DNA from: Sinotaia quadrata
Lineage: Eukaryota; Mollusca; Gastropoda; Architaenioglossa; Viviparidae
Assembly: GCA_028829895.1 (NCBI GenBank)
Contig: CM054179.1
Coordinates: 37,323,117 to 37,387,116, forward strand
Direction: 5' to 3'
DNA length: 64,000 bases
This document shows, one piece after another, positions 33,795 to 46,054 of the stretch (its first letter is position 1; each line of letters begins with the position of its first letter). The notes below the pieces were generated by a model. The model did not search any database. It was not told the DNA's origin and was given only the letters and a program-made list of their open reading frames with translations. A program made the position numbers and the translations under genes.

Positions 33795-34560
33795 GCATAT
33801 AATTGACAACAAAACTGAATTTGTATAACTGACAACAACAATACGGAATGTATATAATTGACAACAAAACTGAATTTGTATAACTGACAACAACAATACG
33901 GAATGTATATAATTGACAACAAAACTGAATTTGTATAACTGACAACAACAATACGGAATGTATATAATTGACAACAAAACTGAATTTGTATAACTGACAA
34001 CAACAATACGGAATGTATATAATTGACAACAAAACTGAATTTGTATAACTGACAACAACATTACGAAGTTTATATAATTGACAACAGCATTAGCAAATTT
34101 GCATAATTACAATAATATACAATTTGAATAATTCAAAACCACAATACTGAATTTGCATAATTGACAATAATACTCAATTTGAATAATTCAAAACCACAAT
34201 ACTGAATTTGCATAGCTGACAGTAATACTCAATTTATATAATTGACAACAACAAAACTGAATTTGTATAACTGACAACAACAAAACTGAATTTGTATAAC
34301 TGACAACAACAAAACTGAATTTGTATAACTGACAACAACAAAACTGAATTTGTATAACTGTCAACAACAAAACTGAATTTGTATAACTGACAACAACAAA
34401 ACTGAATTTGTATAACTGTCAACAACAAAACTGAATTTGTATAACTGACAACAACAAAACTGAATTTGTATAACTGACAACAACAAAACTGAATTTGTAT
34501 AACTGACAACAACAAAACTGAATTTGTATAATTGACAATACCAATGTTGAATTCGTATTT
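33795..34560. repeat. Two linked arrays: 55-bp dimers then 29-bp monomers
   Basis: 33,800-34,070 repeats a 55-bp unit built of a 29-mer (TGACAACAACAATACGGAAT...) and a 26-mer (TGACAACAAAACTGAATTTG...). 34,230-34,545 repeats one 29-bp monomer about 11 times. Intervening sequence is degenerate. Confidence 0.95.
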
Positions 34561-34814
34561 TGACCGTACCATGAAAACATCAAATTTTGGAGTTTTATTC
34601 TTTGAAATTAGCAATAAACTTTATTTTGAAGATAATGAGAACGAATGCAAATCGACATATTTTTTGTAGTTCTCTACAATTCATAATTGTATTGGAGCAT
34701 ATCACTGGATATCCAGCTATGCTTTTTAATTCTCTGTGTGACGCCAACGCCAACGCCATTTAATGACTACGATTAATATTAATTAATTAATTATTCATAC
34801 TTAATTACAAGTGA

Positions 34815-34885
34815 TGAGAATCTTAATTTATGTTTTTAATAATTCTCCAGCAGACACCACTCGTCTCTCTCACTTGGCGGATATG
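34815..34885 (+). repeat. Dispersed repeat block also present at 38,518-38,590
   Basis: Shares CTTAATTTAT, TATTAATAATT-like sequence and CTCTCACTTGGCGGAT with the second locus. It lies just upstream of dispersed repeat copy B and is probably part of the same element. Confidence 0.65.
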
Positions 34886-34889
34886 CGGC

Positions 34890-35265
34890 ACTTTCAAACA
34901 GTAAATTTCCACCATTAAGCTAATTTCCACCTTTCAAGACCAGACTTCTTTGCCACACCAAATTCAAGTGATCACACCATGGAGTTTTCTACAGCAGGTA
35001 AACTGTGGATCTCAAACCATTGGCTGGCCTCGTTCTCGTAAATCTTAACTATTGTATAATAAAAACTCCTCACTCAGTTGAACTAGTGTGCATTATATCA
35101 GCAATTTCAAGCATATTCTCAACTTGGGTTGTTTACTTCCAACTCTGCCACTTACAAAATATCATCATAAGGCTTGTTCAAGTTCGGGTAACTTTGACAG
35201 CTTAACAATTTAAAAAGAATTAAATTTAAAATTAGGGACAGGCAAATTTACTCCACCATACTCTG
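34890..35265 (+). repeat. Dispersed repeat family, copy B
   Basis: Collinear with 2,780-3,140 (see copy A). Both copies lack coding capacity. Confidence 0.75.
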
Positions 35266-35269
35266 CAAC

Positions 35270-36218
35270 TCATAAATGCATTGACACATGTCGACACCTC
35301 ATATCTGGACATATTTTTAGTTCTCTATAAACTCATACAAGTATTGAAACATGTCGGCCATTGCATATCTGGTCAGACGTTTCAGTTGTCTAGAACTCTT
35401 GCATTAAACAAGAAAGTAGTAATTCTTAAAGATGACATAGGAATGAAATTATGCATGAACAATTGTAATTACTGACGCCACCTTTAGTGTTCTTGTGAAT
35501 CATGACGTACGTACAAGATTCAATTGAGGATTACGTAATGCTTTGAATGTACACGTCACTGGATACTAAATACAGAATTAAATCTTGACACAGTGGAGGA
35601 AAATGGAAGTACGAATCAAAATGTCTACGGTCAAAAGAGAAAACACATTTCTGCTTCATAACATCATCATCACACATGTTATAGATACTATTTTTTTAAA
35701 CATACTTTTAAATCTAACATATTTATTCAGTTTCCCAGTTAATAACATACGTATGTTATTATCAATATATGCACGCATATATACTCAAATACATGCATAT
35801 ACGTGCGTCTATATATAGTGAGCAGAGAGGGAGGGATAGATAGGTTATAATATAATAATATAATACACACGAAACGATACGATCTATGATATGATATTTG
35901 CGTGTATGAGTGGTGGTGTTAACAATACACCTGGAGTATTATGAGCCCACACGTCAGAGCTACAAGCTGTCTCTAAATACTTCGACTGATTATGAGGTGT
36001 ATGCAGCACAGCATGACGTGTGCTTACAAGGCAGTGCATGATTTGTGCATTAGACGTCAATAATTTTGTTGTATAATTCGTACTCAAGTCTTCTGCTTTA
36101 ATTTAATGTTTGATTGTCTTGAAATCAGCATGCGGGCTACTTTATATCTTTAGTTCGTATGTGCGTCCGAATTAAATCATGCTTTACTTAGTACTCACCA
36201 TTTGGAATAGATTTTAGT
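35270..36218. other. Mixed unique DNA, no gene recognised
   Basis: Contains the palindrome at 35,740. The frames at 35,281, 35,585 and 35,884 are short and unrecognised. Confidence 0.35.
35740..35761. repeat. Perfect 22-bp palindrome
   Basis: TAATAACATAC directly followed by its reverse complement, no spacer. Confidence 0.95.
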
Positions 36219-36219
36219 T

Positions 36220-36220
<1 letters not shown>

Positions 36221-36280
<60 letters not shown>

Positions 36281-36305
36281 AGAGAGAGTGAGTGAGTGAG
36301 TGAGT
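36221..36305. repeat. (GT)n-(GA)n-(GAGT)n microsatellite
   Basis: About 27 GT units then GAGAGA and GTGA units. Confidence 0.97.
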
Positions 36306-36339
36306 GCATGCGTGCACGCGCTTCAAACAACTTAGGACC

Positions 36340-36575
36340 TGAAAAGATGCTTTTTTACGTCTTCGGGTAATGTTGGGTTTTTTTACGTCTACGGATAATG
36401 TTGTTTTTTTTATACGTCTACGGATAATGTTGTTTTTTTTATACGTCTACGGATAATGTTGTTTTTTTTACGTCTTCGGGTAATGTTGGGTTTTTTTACG
36501 TCTACGGATAATGTTGTTTTCTTTACGTCTACGGGTAATGTTGTTACATTTTTACATCTATGGGTAAGTATCTTT
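36340..36575. repeat. 26-30 bp tandem repeat, about 8 copies
   Basis: Shared TTTTTTTACGTCTACGGATA + ATGTTG. T-run length varies between units. Confidence 0.92.
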
Positions 36576-36579
36576 TACA

Positions 36580-37255
36580 GATGTGCCCTCTTATAGAAGC
36601 GTGGATAGTGCATTATAAAGTGTTTTGTGCTATTATAAATCATTGTGCTTCGTTGAATTACAAAAGAAGGTTACAACAGTTTCATATATTACATACTGCA
36701 AATGAGTAAATCTTATGTAAACAATTCAACTGGTATGCATTCCTTTAATTTAATATAAACATAGTTATTTAAATAATTTCAATCTTCCTTCAAACGTATT
36801 TAAATTACTTATTATGTTTCCAGTAGAACTCCATTAGTATACGCCAGTATTAATGGTAACTGCCATTACAATATGGAACCAGTAGATTGGAAGTGGAATT
36901 ATTATGATCATAGTATAGAAGAAATAGACTGATAATCTAGAACGAGAATTGCTATGACCAAATTATAAAAAGATGCATAGAGAACCTGCAGATTCCAATC
37001 AATTGAAAGAGTTATTGTTTGCATTGAAGATTAAGTGTTTAGGTGAGAACCAAACAAAAGTATTCTTTGCATCGTTTAGAAGTATTTTTAGCTCTGACTC
37101 CAGTGAAATCCGTTTCTCTTGAAATAGAATAGCTTAACGCCCCCCTCCCCACGAGTAAAGAGACGTTACCCTAGATATGAGCAGAACAATTTCTTTATTA
37201 ACAAAGTGCGCACCAAGTACAGACATGTTACCATGGATACAAGTAGAACACAAGT
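36580..37255. other. AT-rich DNA, nothing recognised
   Basis: A C-rich patch lies at 37,139-37,150. No gene is supported. Confidence 0.4.
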
Positions 37256-37257
37256 AT

Positions 37258-37800
37258 ACAAATATTACCATTAATATAATGATCAATCCCAGTCAGTCCC
37301 AAAGTGATCACTCAAGTTCTATATAATGATCAATCTTGTATTATGTAATGTCGAATCCAATAATTTGTAGCGATCAATCTAGCCGTGTAATGGTCAATCC
37401 AGTTCTATGTACAGGTCAAACCAGAATATGCAAGGGTCAATCCAGTCTTACGTAATGGTTAATTTAATATTATGTAATTGTCAAACCAGGGCAATTCAGT
37501 CTTATGTAATAGTTCATCCAAACTTATGTAATGATTAATCCAATTCTATGTATAAGTCAAACCAATAACATGTAACGGTCAATCCAGTCTTATGTAATGG
37601 TCAATCTAATATTATGTAAAGGTCAAGCCAGTAATGTGTAATGGTCCATCCAGTCTTGTGTAATGGTCAATCTAATATTATGTAAAGGACAAGCCAGAAA
37701 TTTGTAACGGTCAATCTAGCCATATAATGGCCAATCCATCATCATTAAGAAATATACCTTAGTCAATCCACCATTATGTAATGGTCAATCAAGCTACTAC
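37258..37800. repeat. Degenerate 20-24 bp tandem repeat, about 22 copies
   Basis: Core GTAATGGTCAATCCAGTCTT with many substitutions. It is one of the oldest-looking arrays in the window. Confidence 0.85.
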
Positions 37801-38179
37801 TTCCTGACCTGGTCACACGAAGAAAAAGTCTGACGATTGCAGTAGAAGCATATACAACAGGCAACTTCACAAGATAATTCGTATTATTCAACATTTATTA
37901 TTTAAACTCTAGTTGTTTCGAAGCTTTGCAAAATCAATTTCTCTAATGCAGGAAAGTTGAGAGATGTTTCAATACATCCTTTATAAATATTTAAGGCTAT
38001 CACATCTCGTTTCACTCGGGAAAAAAAAATTAACAGCACGACTCCACAACCGGATTTCCCTTCAACTTTTCTTTGTTCGAAAACTAAAATTCATATGAGA
38101 CATAAATCCTGAATGTAACAACAATAGAAATCACATATTTTTTATGTTCAATTTTACAAGTTTACTAAGAGCATAATAG

Positions 38180-38396
38180 AAGTAAAATACAGTGTACAGC
38201 GTAATATAATGCAAATTAAAGGCAGTGTACAACGTAATATAATGCAAATTAAAGGCAGTGTACAACGTAATATAATGCAAATTAAAGACAGTGTACAACG
38301 TAATATAATGCAAATTAAAGGCAGTGTATAATGTAATATAATGCAAATTAAATCAGTGTACAATGTAATATAATGCAAATTAAAGGCAGTGTATAA
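38180..38396. repeat. 33-bp minisatellite, about 7 copies
   Basis: Unit GTGTACAACGTAATATAATG + CAAATTAAAGGCA. The period is a multiple of three, hence the antisense frames. Confidence 0.95.
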
Positions 38397-38517
38397 TCCG
38401 AAACCTGCAAATTTAGAAATTTATACCTAAACAGATCAATAGATGAGAGTGGCTTTGCGTCACATCTCTGGGCACTCTTTACTCGTTATGATATTATTTA
38501 TTAATGAATAACACTTA

Positions 38518-38590
38518 ACTCATTATAAAAACCTTAATTTATAAGTTATTAATAATTATCCCACAAGACCAGCATGTCTCTCACTTGGCG
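38518..38590 (+). repeat. Dispersed repeat block (partner of 34,815-34,885)
   Basis: Contains ACCTTAATTTAT and GTCTCTCACTTGGCGGATTA. Similarity stops soon after GGCGGAT. Confidence 0.6.
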
Positions 38591-38599
38591 GATTATAAA

Positions 38600-39210
38600 G
38601 GTGTCGTAATAATAAGATAGACGTTTGACTGGCGCTTAATGTTTCTGCAGGTGGAATCTTCCTAATAAAGGAGTAATAAAAATCCGTATTTTATTAATAT
38701 TTAATGAGCCCCATTCACCCTCTATTACTCCAACAAAAGTTTTAATATTAGTGCAAGAAGGTTTAAACAATATATTTATTAAATCAACAATCAAATATAA
38801 AAACATATGAATATAGTCAAAAGAGCGTTGGCATTTACATCATTTCACAACAATGTATGATACCTATCATAGTCATCAGCAGTTAAACCAGCATTAGGTG
38901 CACTTCAAAATTATCCACAACTTCAAAACCACACATGTCAAAGGTATTTACAATAAAGATAATAGTAAGAGAACAAAGTTGCAAAATGAGGTTTTATTTA
39001 TACAAATAAATAGTACAAGACTTATATATATACAATCAAGTTCATAGATATAATTCATCACAGAAATAAGAGTGAAGCTTTAGAGAGCTAATTATAGTCA
39101 ATGTACATACATTTTCAATGATGGCTGCTGTCACTAGCACATGCTCAGAATCACGCAGGTTGCAACTAATCACTGTCTTTCTTAGATGACAGCACCCCTT
39201 CTATGTACGA
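38600..39210. other. AT-rich DNA, nothing recognised
   Basis: No supported feature. Confidence 0.4.
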
Positions 39211-39220
39211 TATGCAACTG

Positions 39221-39347
39221 TTCCAGAATCTTCGATGCGATCATAAAGTGTGGAGGATCAGAACTTCACATGAGCTAACAAAGCACATCACATGGAATGT
39301 TCTAGAATCTTCATGTGAGCTACTCAAGCACACAAAGTGGAATGTTC
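39221..39347. promoter_or_regulatory. Cluster of heat-shock elements
   Basis: TTCcaGAAtcTTC at 39,221-39,233 is a perfect three-unit HSE. GAAtgTTCtaGAAtcTTC at 39,295-39,312 is a perfect four-unit HSE. A partial GAAtgTTC follows at 39,340-39,347. The units lie in a loose 45-80 bp repeat. Alternating nGAAn/nTTCn pentamers are the HSF1 trimer site. Whether this drives any gene is unknown, since no adjacent gene was recognised. Confidence 0.5.
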
Positions 39348-39349
39348 AA

Positions 39350-40055
39350 AATAATCTTCTGGTGCACTCCTTTCTGCAAAAGTCAAATTAAGGTAGCGTT
39401 ATATTTCAGTATATTTCATTTCTAAACTCTTTTATCTCTTACACACAATCTCAACTTACAAATCCTGCAACAATATTCGTTAGCCCAATTAACAAGCAGC
39501 ATAAGAAATATAGCATCGATCAATAATCACAAGTATAATGTACAATGTAATCAAACAAGAGAACATAGAAATAATGGTCCAATTATATAAGCATTCTCCA
39601 ATTCAAATCAAAGATCAATGGCAAACGTACGAAATATTACCATTATGACTTTTTTCACCATTATGACTTAGTTCACCATTGTGACTTAGTTCACCATTTA
39701 CTCACAATTTAGCTTAACAAAACGATCTTTTGGAAAACACACAGAAGGATTATTCTATGACAAATTACAACTTAAAGACTTCTAACCTAAACGTCTTTAT
39801 CTAGTCTGTCTTCGTAGACTTGCTTATAAACAGTACCTTGACCAAACCTGATACACGTAATATCTACGCTATAGCTGATGTGGACTTGTTAATAAATCTA
39901 ATCTTGACAAATTGGAGTATAATTATGACCAAAGTCGTTATAACACATTGGCCGCCTGCATGGATTTACATTAAATTTACGTTTTATAATTCACGACAAC
40001 CTTTTTATGAACGTATTACAGAAGTGTGTTTAGTGTGTACCTTAGCTCTTTCCAT
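39350..40055. other. AT-rich DNA with a short 18-bp repeat
   Basis: 39,640-39,700 holds about four 18-bp units (TTCACCATTATGACTTAG). Nothing else was recognised. Confidence 0.5.
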
Positions 40056-40059
40056 GAAT

Positions 40060-40128
40060 ATGTTAACTTAGTACTTGACGCTGTCATTGAGATCTTTGTA
40101 TAAATAAAGGCTAACTTAATACTTGACG
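40060..40128. repeat. 48-bp minisatellite, left part (1.5 copies)
   Basis: Same unit as 40,958-41,345: GACGCTGTCATTGAGATCTT + TGTATAAATAAAGG. Confidence 0.92.
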
Positions 40129-40957
40129 CTAACCTATGTGTTAAAGGAACTTTTTTTTTTCTGTCTTGGTATGTTGTATTGTTGAAGTATCGTCTGGAAT
40201 GTGCATGTAGTAACTTATATATGTTTATTATTTCATCCCAACCCCATTGCACCCAGGAGGTCTGTTCTTTTTTACATTCCGTCTGCTTCCCCAGTGATGC
40301 CCCCTACCGCCCCACCATTGGTCGACTAAGGTAATGATTGGGAGGACCACCTAAATTTATACAACAAAATTCACAAAGTAAATAAGTAAATAATATTGGA
40401 TATATAAAAACAACTAATTAAATTATTATAACCAGGTAAAGAAAAGTGAAATATAGAGTAAAGAAATAAACATGTAAAATAGAACAAATAATAAGCGAAA
40501 TGATAAAAGATTAACAGGAGAAAGGAAAAAAAGGGAAAAAAAATAATAACAATTAGAACTGCTAAATAATATAAAAGAAAAAAGAGGACAATAAAAAATA
40601 AAAAGAGAAAGGAAGGGAAAGACAAGAAGGGTGTTGGATTCTTTGTTTGTTTTTTAAAAAAAATAATAATTATTATTATTATTAAAAAAAATTTTTTTAA
40701 AATAAAAAAAAAAAAGGATACACCCGAACAACAAGAGCTCAGACTTGACAGACAACTTTGACCGGCCAGGCATGAGGTAATGAGTAAGCCACAAAACAAC
40801 TCTGCGGACAGCTGACCAATTGGAAATGATACATAAAAACTACTTTCACATAGCCAGTGGGCTAAACCACCCCCTCCCTTTCATACACAACCACCTCACC
40901 CAGCGCGAAAGCGGCGGAAGCCGGAAGCGCCCCCTACACTCAATCAATCAAATCAAA
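40129..40957. other. About 830-bp segment interrupting the 48-bp array
   Basis: Both edges fall at CTTGACGC of the array unit. Contents: a T10 run, a GC-rich patch (CCCCCTACCGCCCCACCATTGG-type, about 40,295), a long A-rich low-complexity middle and a second GC-rich end (GCGCGAAAGCGGCGGAAGCC). The minus strand has weak pol III box resemblance (TAGCCCACTGG; GTTCGGGTGTATCC). Clear terminal inverted repeats were not found. It is probably an inserted non-autonomous element, class unknown. Confidence 0.4.
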
Positions 40958-41345
40958 GCTTGACGCATAGATCTTTGTATAAATAAATGTTAAATTAGTA
41001 TTTGACGCTGTCATTGAGATCTTTGTATAAATAAATGTTAACTTAGTATTTGACGCAGAGATCTTTGTATAAATAAATGTTAACTTAGTATTTGACGCAG
41101 AGATCTTTGTATAAATAAATGTTAACTGAGTACTTGACGCTATCATTGAGATCTTTGTATAAATAAAGGTTAACTTAGTACTTGACGCTGTCATTGAGAT
41201 CTTTGGATAAATAAATGTTAACTTAGTACTTGACGCTGTCATTGAGATCTTTGTGTAAATAAAGGTTAATATAGTATTTGACGCTGTCATTGAGATCTTT
41301 GTGTAAATAAAGGTTAACTTAGTACTTGACGCTGTAGCTGTGATC
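40958..41345. repeat. 48-bp minisatellite, right part (about 8 copies)
   Basis: Units share GAGATCTTTGTATAAATAAA and TTAACTTAGTACTTGACG. Several lack the GCTGTCATT segment, giving 39-bp variants. Confidence 0.95.
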
Positions 41346-41349
41346 TCCG

Positions 41350-41765
41350 AATGTATCAACGAAATCTAGCATATGTTTTACCGCACTGTGTAGCTAGATC
41401 TATGATTAATTAAATGGTAACTTATTATTGCATTTTCAATGAATCTTAGATTTTTTATTGCATATGTGTTATCTTAAAGCTTAGTTCTTAGATTACATAA
41501 CTATTTTTATTACTTGACATATTTTCAAGTTAATTTTGGTTGTAACAATGTAAACCTAATATTGATTATTGTGATGATACAATCTTGATTACATATGTAA
41601 ACATAATTTATTTATTTTTGTTTTAAAATATATTTCAAGCTCTGAATTGTAAAACATAAACTATTTGTCTTAAGTATAGTTAAGATTCTTTGATTTAAAA
41701 CATAAAACTTCACTTGAGTATATTTCAATTATATATATAAATTATATTACTTAAGTATAGTTCAG
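41350..41765. other. Very AT-rich DNA, nothing recognised
   Basis: No supported feature. Confidence 0.45.
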
Positions 41766-41769
41766 ACTC

Positions 41770-41985
41770 TGTGATTAAATATATTATTTAAGTAAAATAC
41801 ATTTTGATTTACAATTAAAAATAATTTCTTGCCTTACTAAAGCAAGCATACCTTCATTTGTGTAAAGTTAACTCTGTGATTAAATATATTATTTAAGTAT
41901 AATACATTTTGATTTACAATTAAAAATTAATTTCTTGCCTTACTAAAGCAAGCATATCTTCGTTTGTGTAAAGTTATCTTATAAC
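41770..41985. repeat. 105-bp tandem duplication
   Basis: Two copies share GTGATTAAATATATTATTTA and TCTTGCCTTACTAAAGCAAG. Confidence 0.93.
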
Positions 41986-42244
41986 TCGATTCAGTGTGTA
42001 GCTTGTCTTTGGATGATAATTGGTAATGTCTTTGCATGATAATTGGTAATTTATGATATCTGTACGGGTTAAAAAACGTAAGAGTAAAATCTGTAGTGAA
42101 TTGTTTCTCGCATTTCTCGGTTCAGGAGATTCTAATACTTAATGATTGGAGCATGGGGTTATATTAAGTATTTGTTGCAGACTCATTATAGAGATTTTAT
42201 TTCTGAAGATTACAGACATTGGTAACGGGTGTGAATGCGATCCC

Positions 42245-42398
42245 TTTGAAAAGATTATAGAATTGAATGACAAGTATGGGCGTGGTCTCTTTATTGAAAA
42301 GATTATAGAATTGAATGACAAGTATGGGCGTGGTCTCTACATTGAAAAGATTATAGACTTCAATGAATAGTATGGGCGTGGTCTCTACCTGAAAAGGT
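42245..42398. repeat. 48-bp tandem repeat, 3 copies
   Basis: Shared GAAAAGATTATAGAATTGAA and AAGTATGGGCGTGGTCTCT. The plus strand stays open with a 16-residue repeat (KIIELNDKYGRGL). Both strands are open, so coding is doubtful. Confidence 0.93.
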
Positions 42399-43035
42399 TA
42401 TAGAAGTACATTCCAGATATAAATGTAATCCTCATCCGACAAATAAATACTGCAACAGCTGTTATAGAAGTACATTCCAGATATAAATGTAATCCTCATC
42501 CGACAAATAAATACTGCAACAGCTGTTATAGAAGTACATTCCAGATATAAATGTAATCCTCATCCGACAAATAAATACTGCAACAGCTGTTATAGAAGTA
42601 CATTCCAGATATAAATGTAATCCTCATCCGACAAATAAATACTGCAACAGTTGTTATAGAAGTACATTCCAGATATAAATGTAATCCTCATCCGACAAAT
42701 AAATACTGCAACAACTGTTATAGAAGTACATTCCAGATATAAATGTAATCCTCATCCGACAAATAAATACTGCAACAGCTGTTATAGAAGTACATTCCAG
42801 ATATAAATGTAATCCTCATCCGACAAATAAATACTGCAACAGCTGTTATAGAAGTACATTCCAGATATAAATGTAATCCTCATCCGACAAATAAATACTA
42901 CAACAGCTGTTATAGAAGTACATTCCAGATATAAATGTAATCCTCATCTGACAAATAAATACTGCAACAGCTGTTATAGAAGTACATTCCAGATATAAAT
43001 GTAATCCTCATCTGACAAATAAATACTGCAACAGC
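42398..43035. repeat. 64-bp minisatellite, 10 near-identical copies
   Basis: Unit TATAGAAGTACATTCCAGAT + ATAAATGTAATCCTCATCCG + ACAAATAAATACTGCAACAGCTGT. Each copy has AACAGCTGTT, a 10-bp palindrome with an E-box core. Very few differences, so recent homogenisation or expansion. Confidence 0.98.
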
Positions 43036-43177
43036 ACTATTTGGGGGCAGTGTTCCTACACTGGTGAGAGGTTGTTTGTCTAGTGCGTCAGAGTGCGTGT
43101 ACTCTATGTCGCTTACAACCTTACATGCTAGGAGGACAGAATTCAAAGACTGTCAGCCAATGATGGAACTGGAAAGA

Positions 43178-43290
43178 AAATACAAAAGTCGAACAAGAAC
43201 CACTTCCGGTAAATCAGCAAAAGTCGAACAAGAACCACTTCCGGTAAATCAGCAAAAGTCGAACAAGAACCACTTCCGGTAAATCAGCAA
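43178..43290. repeat. 36-bp tandem repeat, 3 copies
   Basis: Identical units: AAAAGTCGAACAAGAACCAC + TTCCGGTAAATCAGCA. Each contains CACTTCCGG, an ETS-like core. Confidence 0.96.
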
Positions 43291-43294
43291 ACCG

Positions 43295-44455
43295 CCGTCA
43301 ATGATGTGTAGTCAGAAAATTCAATCAATACATTTTATCTTTTCAGAGGAATATATTATATTATTAAATATTAAATTATTCCATTTAAAAGATACAAATA
43401 TGCAAATGTATCCAACCATATATCTTGCGCAGTCTTCAATCCCCGTTCTAACTATCAATACATGCATTTGCATAATTATTCAATTTTATCGATCGTTTTT
43501 CTCAAGACGTTTCTCTGAATTAACCGGACAACAAAAGCTTTAAAGTCGTCTAGTCCGTAGATAAATACAGTTCATAAAAGTAATATAACACATCCAATAA
43601 TTGTTTACTTAAGTATATCATGTCGCCTCAGAATACATACATAAAGTACTGAGAATGGTGACGTAAAGACTGCAAATCTTCTCTTTTTTTCTATCAAGGC
43701 CTTTCCACTCTCAAAGTACATACAACATTTTCGTAGAATACATTCAAAACTGCTGTGTATGTCAGTGCTCTACAAACTGTCCAATGCAGATCACTAAGGC
43801 AGTGAAGAATTAGCTCAGTTACCCAATGACTTCTGACTGAATGTTATTATTTAATAGAAATAATTTTTAGATATCAAAGTCTGTCTTACCTCTCCTGTGC
43901 TGTGCGCAAGGCTGCAGAGTAAATGTCACACCAGCTGTTTCGGATGACAGACGTGTATGTTAAGTAGCGACTTCCTTCTTCGCTAGTTTTCAGGCCCGAT
44001 AACTCTCACCAGCGAACGACTTAACAGGTACCAGATTATTCTCTCGATTTTGTAGTGCCCTGAGAGTATTACTTTTCTCAATAATGATTTTGTTGACCCG
44101 GGTAAAACTGCTTGCTTGTTTGACTACTCAAAATCTCGAGCCGATAAACTTGTGTGGCGTTAAATAAAGTAGCGAAATCGTGTCAGGCCACAACTTTCTA
44201 ACCTCCTTATGCAAGAAAGCTTGCTGTGTTGTAGGTGCACGAAGTGTTTAGTTGTTTGCTGGTAGCTCTCTCACTATATAATGGCCCTTGGACACTGTGT
44301 CAAAGCAAGTCTCACCTGAGCTTTTATGTAGGTCTTGTGGCGACAGTTGGCGTTAAGCCATCCTGTTCCCGCCCCAAAACTTGTTTACTATGTACGTGTC
44401 TGTCATTTCTTTGGGAGTGTCACAAGACAACGCTCTCAGGCAGTTGTAACACGAA
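43295..44455. other. Unique DNA, partly balanced in composition, no gene recognised
   Basis: 43,900-44,440 is less AT-rich and non-repetitive, with a GC-box-like GCCCCGCCC-type stretch near 44,375 (minus GGGGCGGG). The frame at 44,235 opens with GTG and runs into an array, so it is not called. Confidence 0.35.
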
Positions 44456-44457
44456 GA

Positions 44458-44838
44458 AATGTGTACACACTACTGTTTACTCACAAAACAGGACTGTTTA
44501 TATGTACACTCTACTGTTTACTCACACAACAGGACTGTTTATATGTACACACTACTGTTTACTCACACAACAGGACTGTTTATATGTACACACGACTATT
44601 TACTCACACGACCACTGTTTATATGTACACACGACTATTTACTCACTACAACAGGACTGTTTATATGTACACACGACTATTTACTCACTACAACAGGACT
44701 GTTTATATGTACACACGACTATTTACTCACTACAACAGGACTGTTTACATGTACACACTACTGTTTACATGTACACACTACTGTTTACTCACACGACCAC
44801 TGTTTACATGTACACATGACTATTTACTCACAAACTCG
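44458..44838. repeat. 38-44 bp minisatellite, about 10 copies
   Basis: Shared GTACACACTACTGTTTACTC and CAACAGGACTGTTTATATG. It is open in three plus frames, all artefacts. Confidence 0.93.
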
Positions 44839-45118
44839 ACTGGCCTGACGTTTGTGGTCTTTCCCGACTTGTGTTGAAAATGCCTTGAATTGTAAAGCAA
44901 TATATAATGATTAGCACACTTCTAAGGTGATGAGAACATATACGCTTACGTGAGTGTATTAATACAACAACCGAACAGCTGAGAATACTTATTGCAAAAA
45001 CAAACAATATAAGGCATTAACTGCATATATAAATATGCGCGGCCACATGCCCACAGAAAACACACGCACGCACACACTTGTATATTGAACAAACTGTATG
45101 AAACATTAAACAGAAGCT

Positions 45119-45166
45119 GTGTGTATGTGTGTGTGTGTGTGCGCGCGTGCGTGCGTGCGTGCGTGC

Positions 45167-45228
<62 letters not shown>

Positions 45229-45232
45229 TGTG
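45119..45232. repeat. (GT)n/(GTGC)n microsatellite
   Basis: GT repeats with GCGCGCGTGCGTGC core. Confidence 0.97.
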
Positions 45233-45234
45233 CG

Positions 45235-46045
45235 TGCTTGCGTTTACTGTGGGCGTGAAAAGGTGAGATATAGTCCATATGTGTCCAAAATGTTATCGAT
45301 ACCACTTTCGAACTGACTAAATATCTATGATTTTTAAAAATCATTAGTGGGTTAAGATACAACCTTTATTGTGATTTGTGAAATTTAAATCAATACTGAG
45401 TGAAGATACGCTTTTCGTCCATCGCAGCGAAAATACTGTATTTACATTGATATATGAATGTCGGAGTGTTAGTAATTGCTGAATGAATGCCTAGTTCCCG
45501 TTTGTATTAAATAAGAGTATACAGAAATCCAACTGAGCCTAGTTTAACAAATTATGTCAGTTTTGTTAAACGTGCTAACGTATTTCATATATCTTATCTT
45601 TAATTCATTTATGATATTACAGACCATATGAGGATCTTTCAACTTTAAAAAAAAATACAGATTTCAAAAGCAAGCCAACATATTCATATTTATCTCGAAA
45701 ACTATGTCCACTTTCCTCAAAGATAACTTCTATCCATTCATGTCTTTAAAAAATCATAGATATTTAGTCCCTATAATGTTGGTATCTTCATTTAGTAATG
45801 ACGTTTTTCAAACCATAGATATTGAGTCATTATAAAGCTGGTAACTTTCTTAATAAGACGAGTGAAATGCGTCTTCATTATGTAATAACTACCCCCAAAA
45901 AGTTCATTAAAACAATTCACTCAGACTTGCAGTAAAATAGTTCACTCAAAAATATATATGTGAACAGTTTACTTAAAATTATGAATAAAAAGTTGTTTTT
46001 CCATAATCGTATAGGTACGGATGTGAATTATGTTTACTCTGTATG
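45235..46045. other. AT-rich DNA, nothing recognised
   Basis: 45,750-45,850 carries a loose duplication (ATAGATATT.AGTC). No gene is supported. Confidence 0.4.
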
Positions 46046-46054
46046 TCGGTGTTA

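Noticed and set aside
44235..44877. 180-194 codon overlapping ORFs
   Set aside because: Three plus frames are open through a 38-44 bp array. The first opens with GTG, and the non-array part lacks a recognisable domain.
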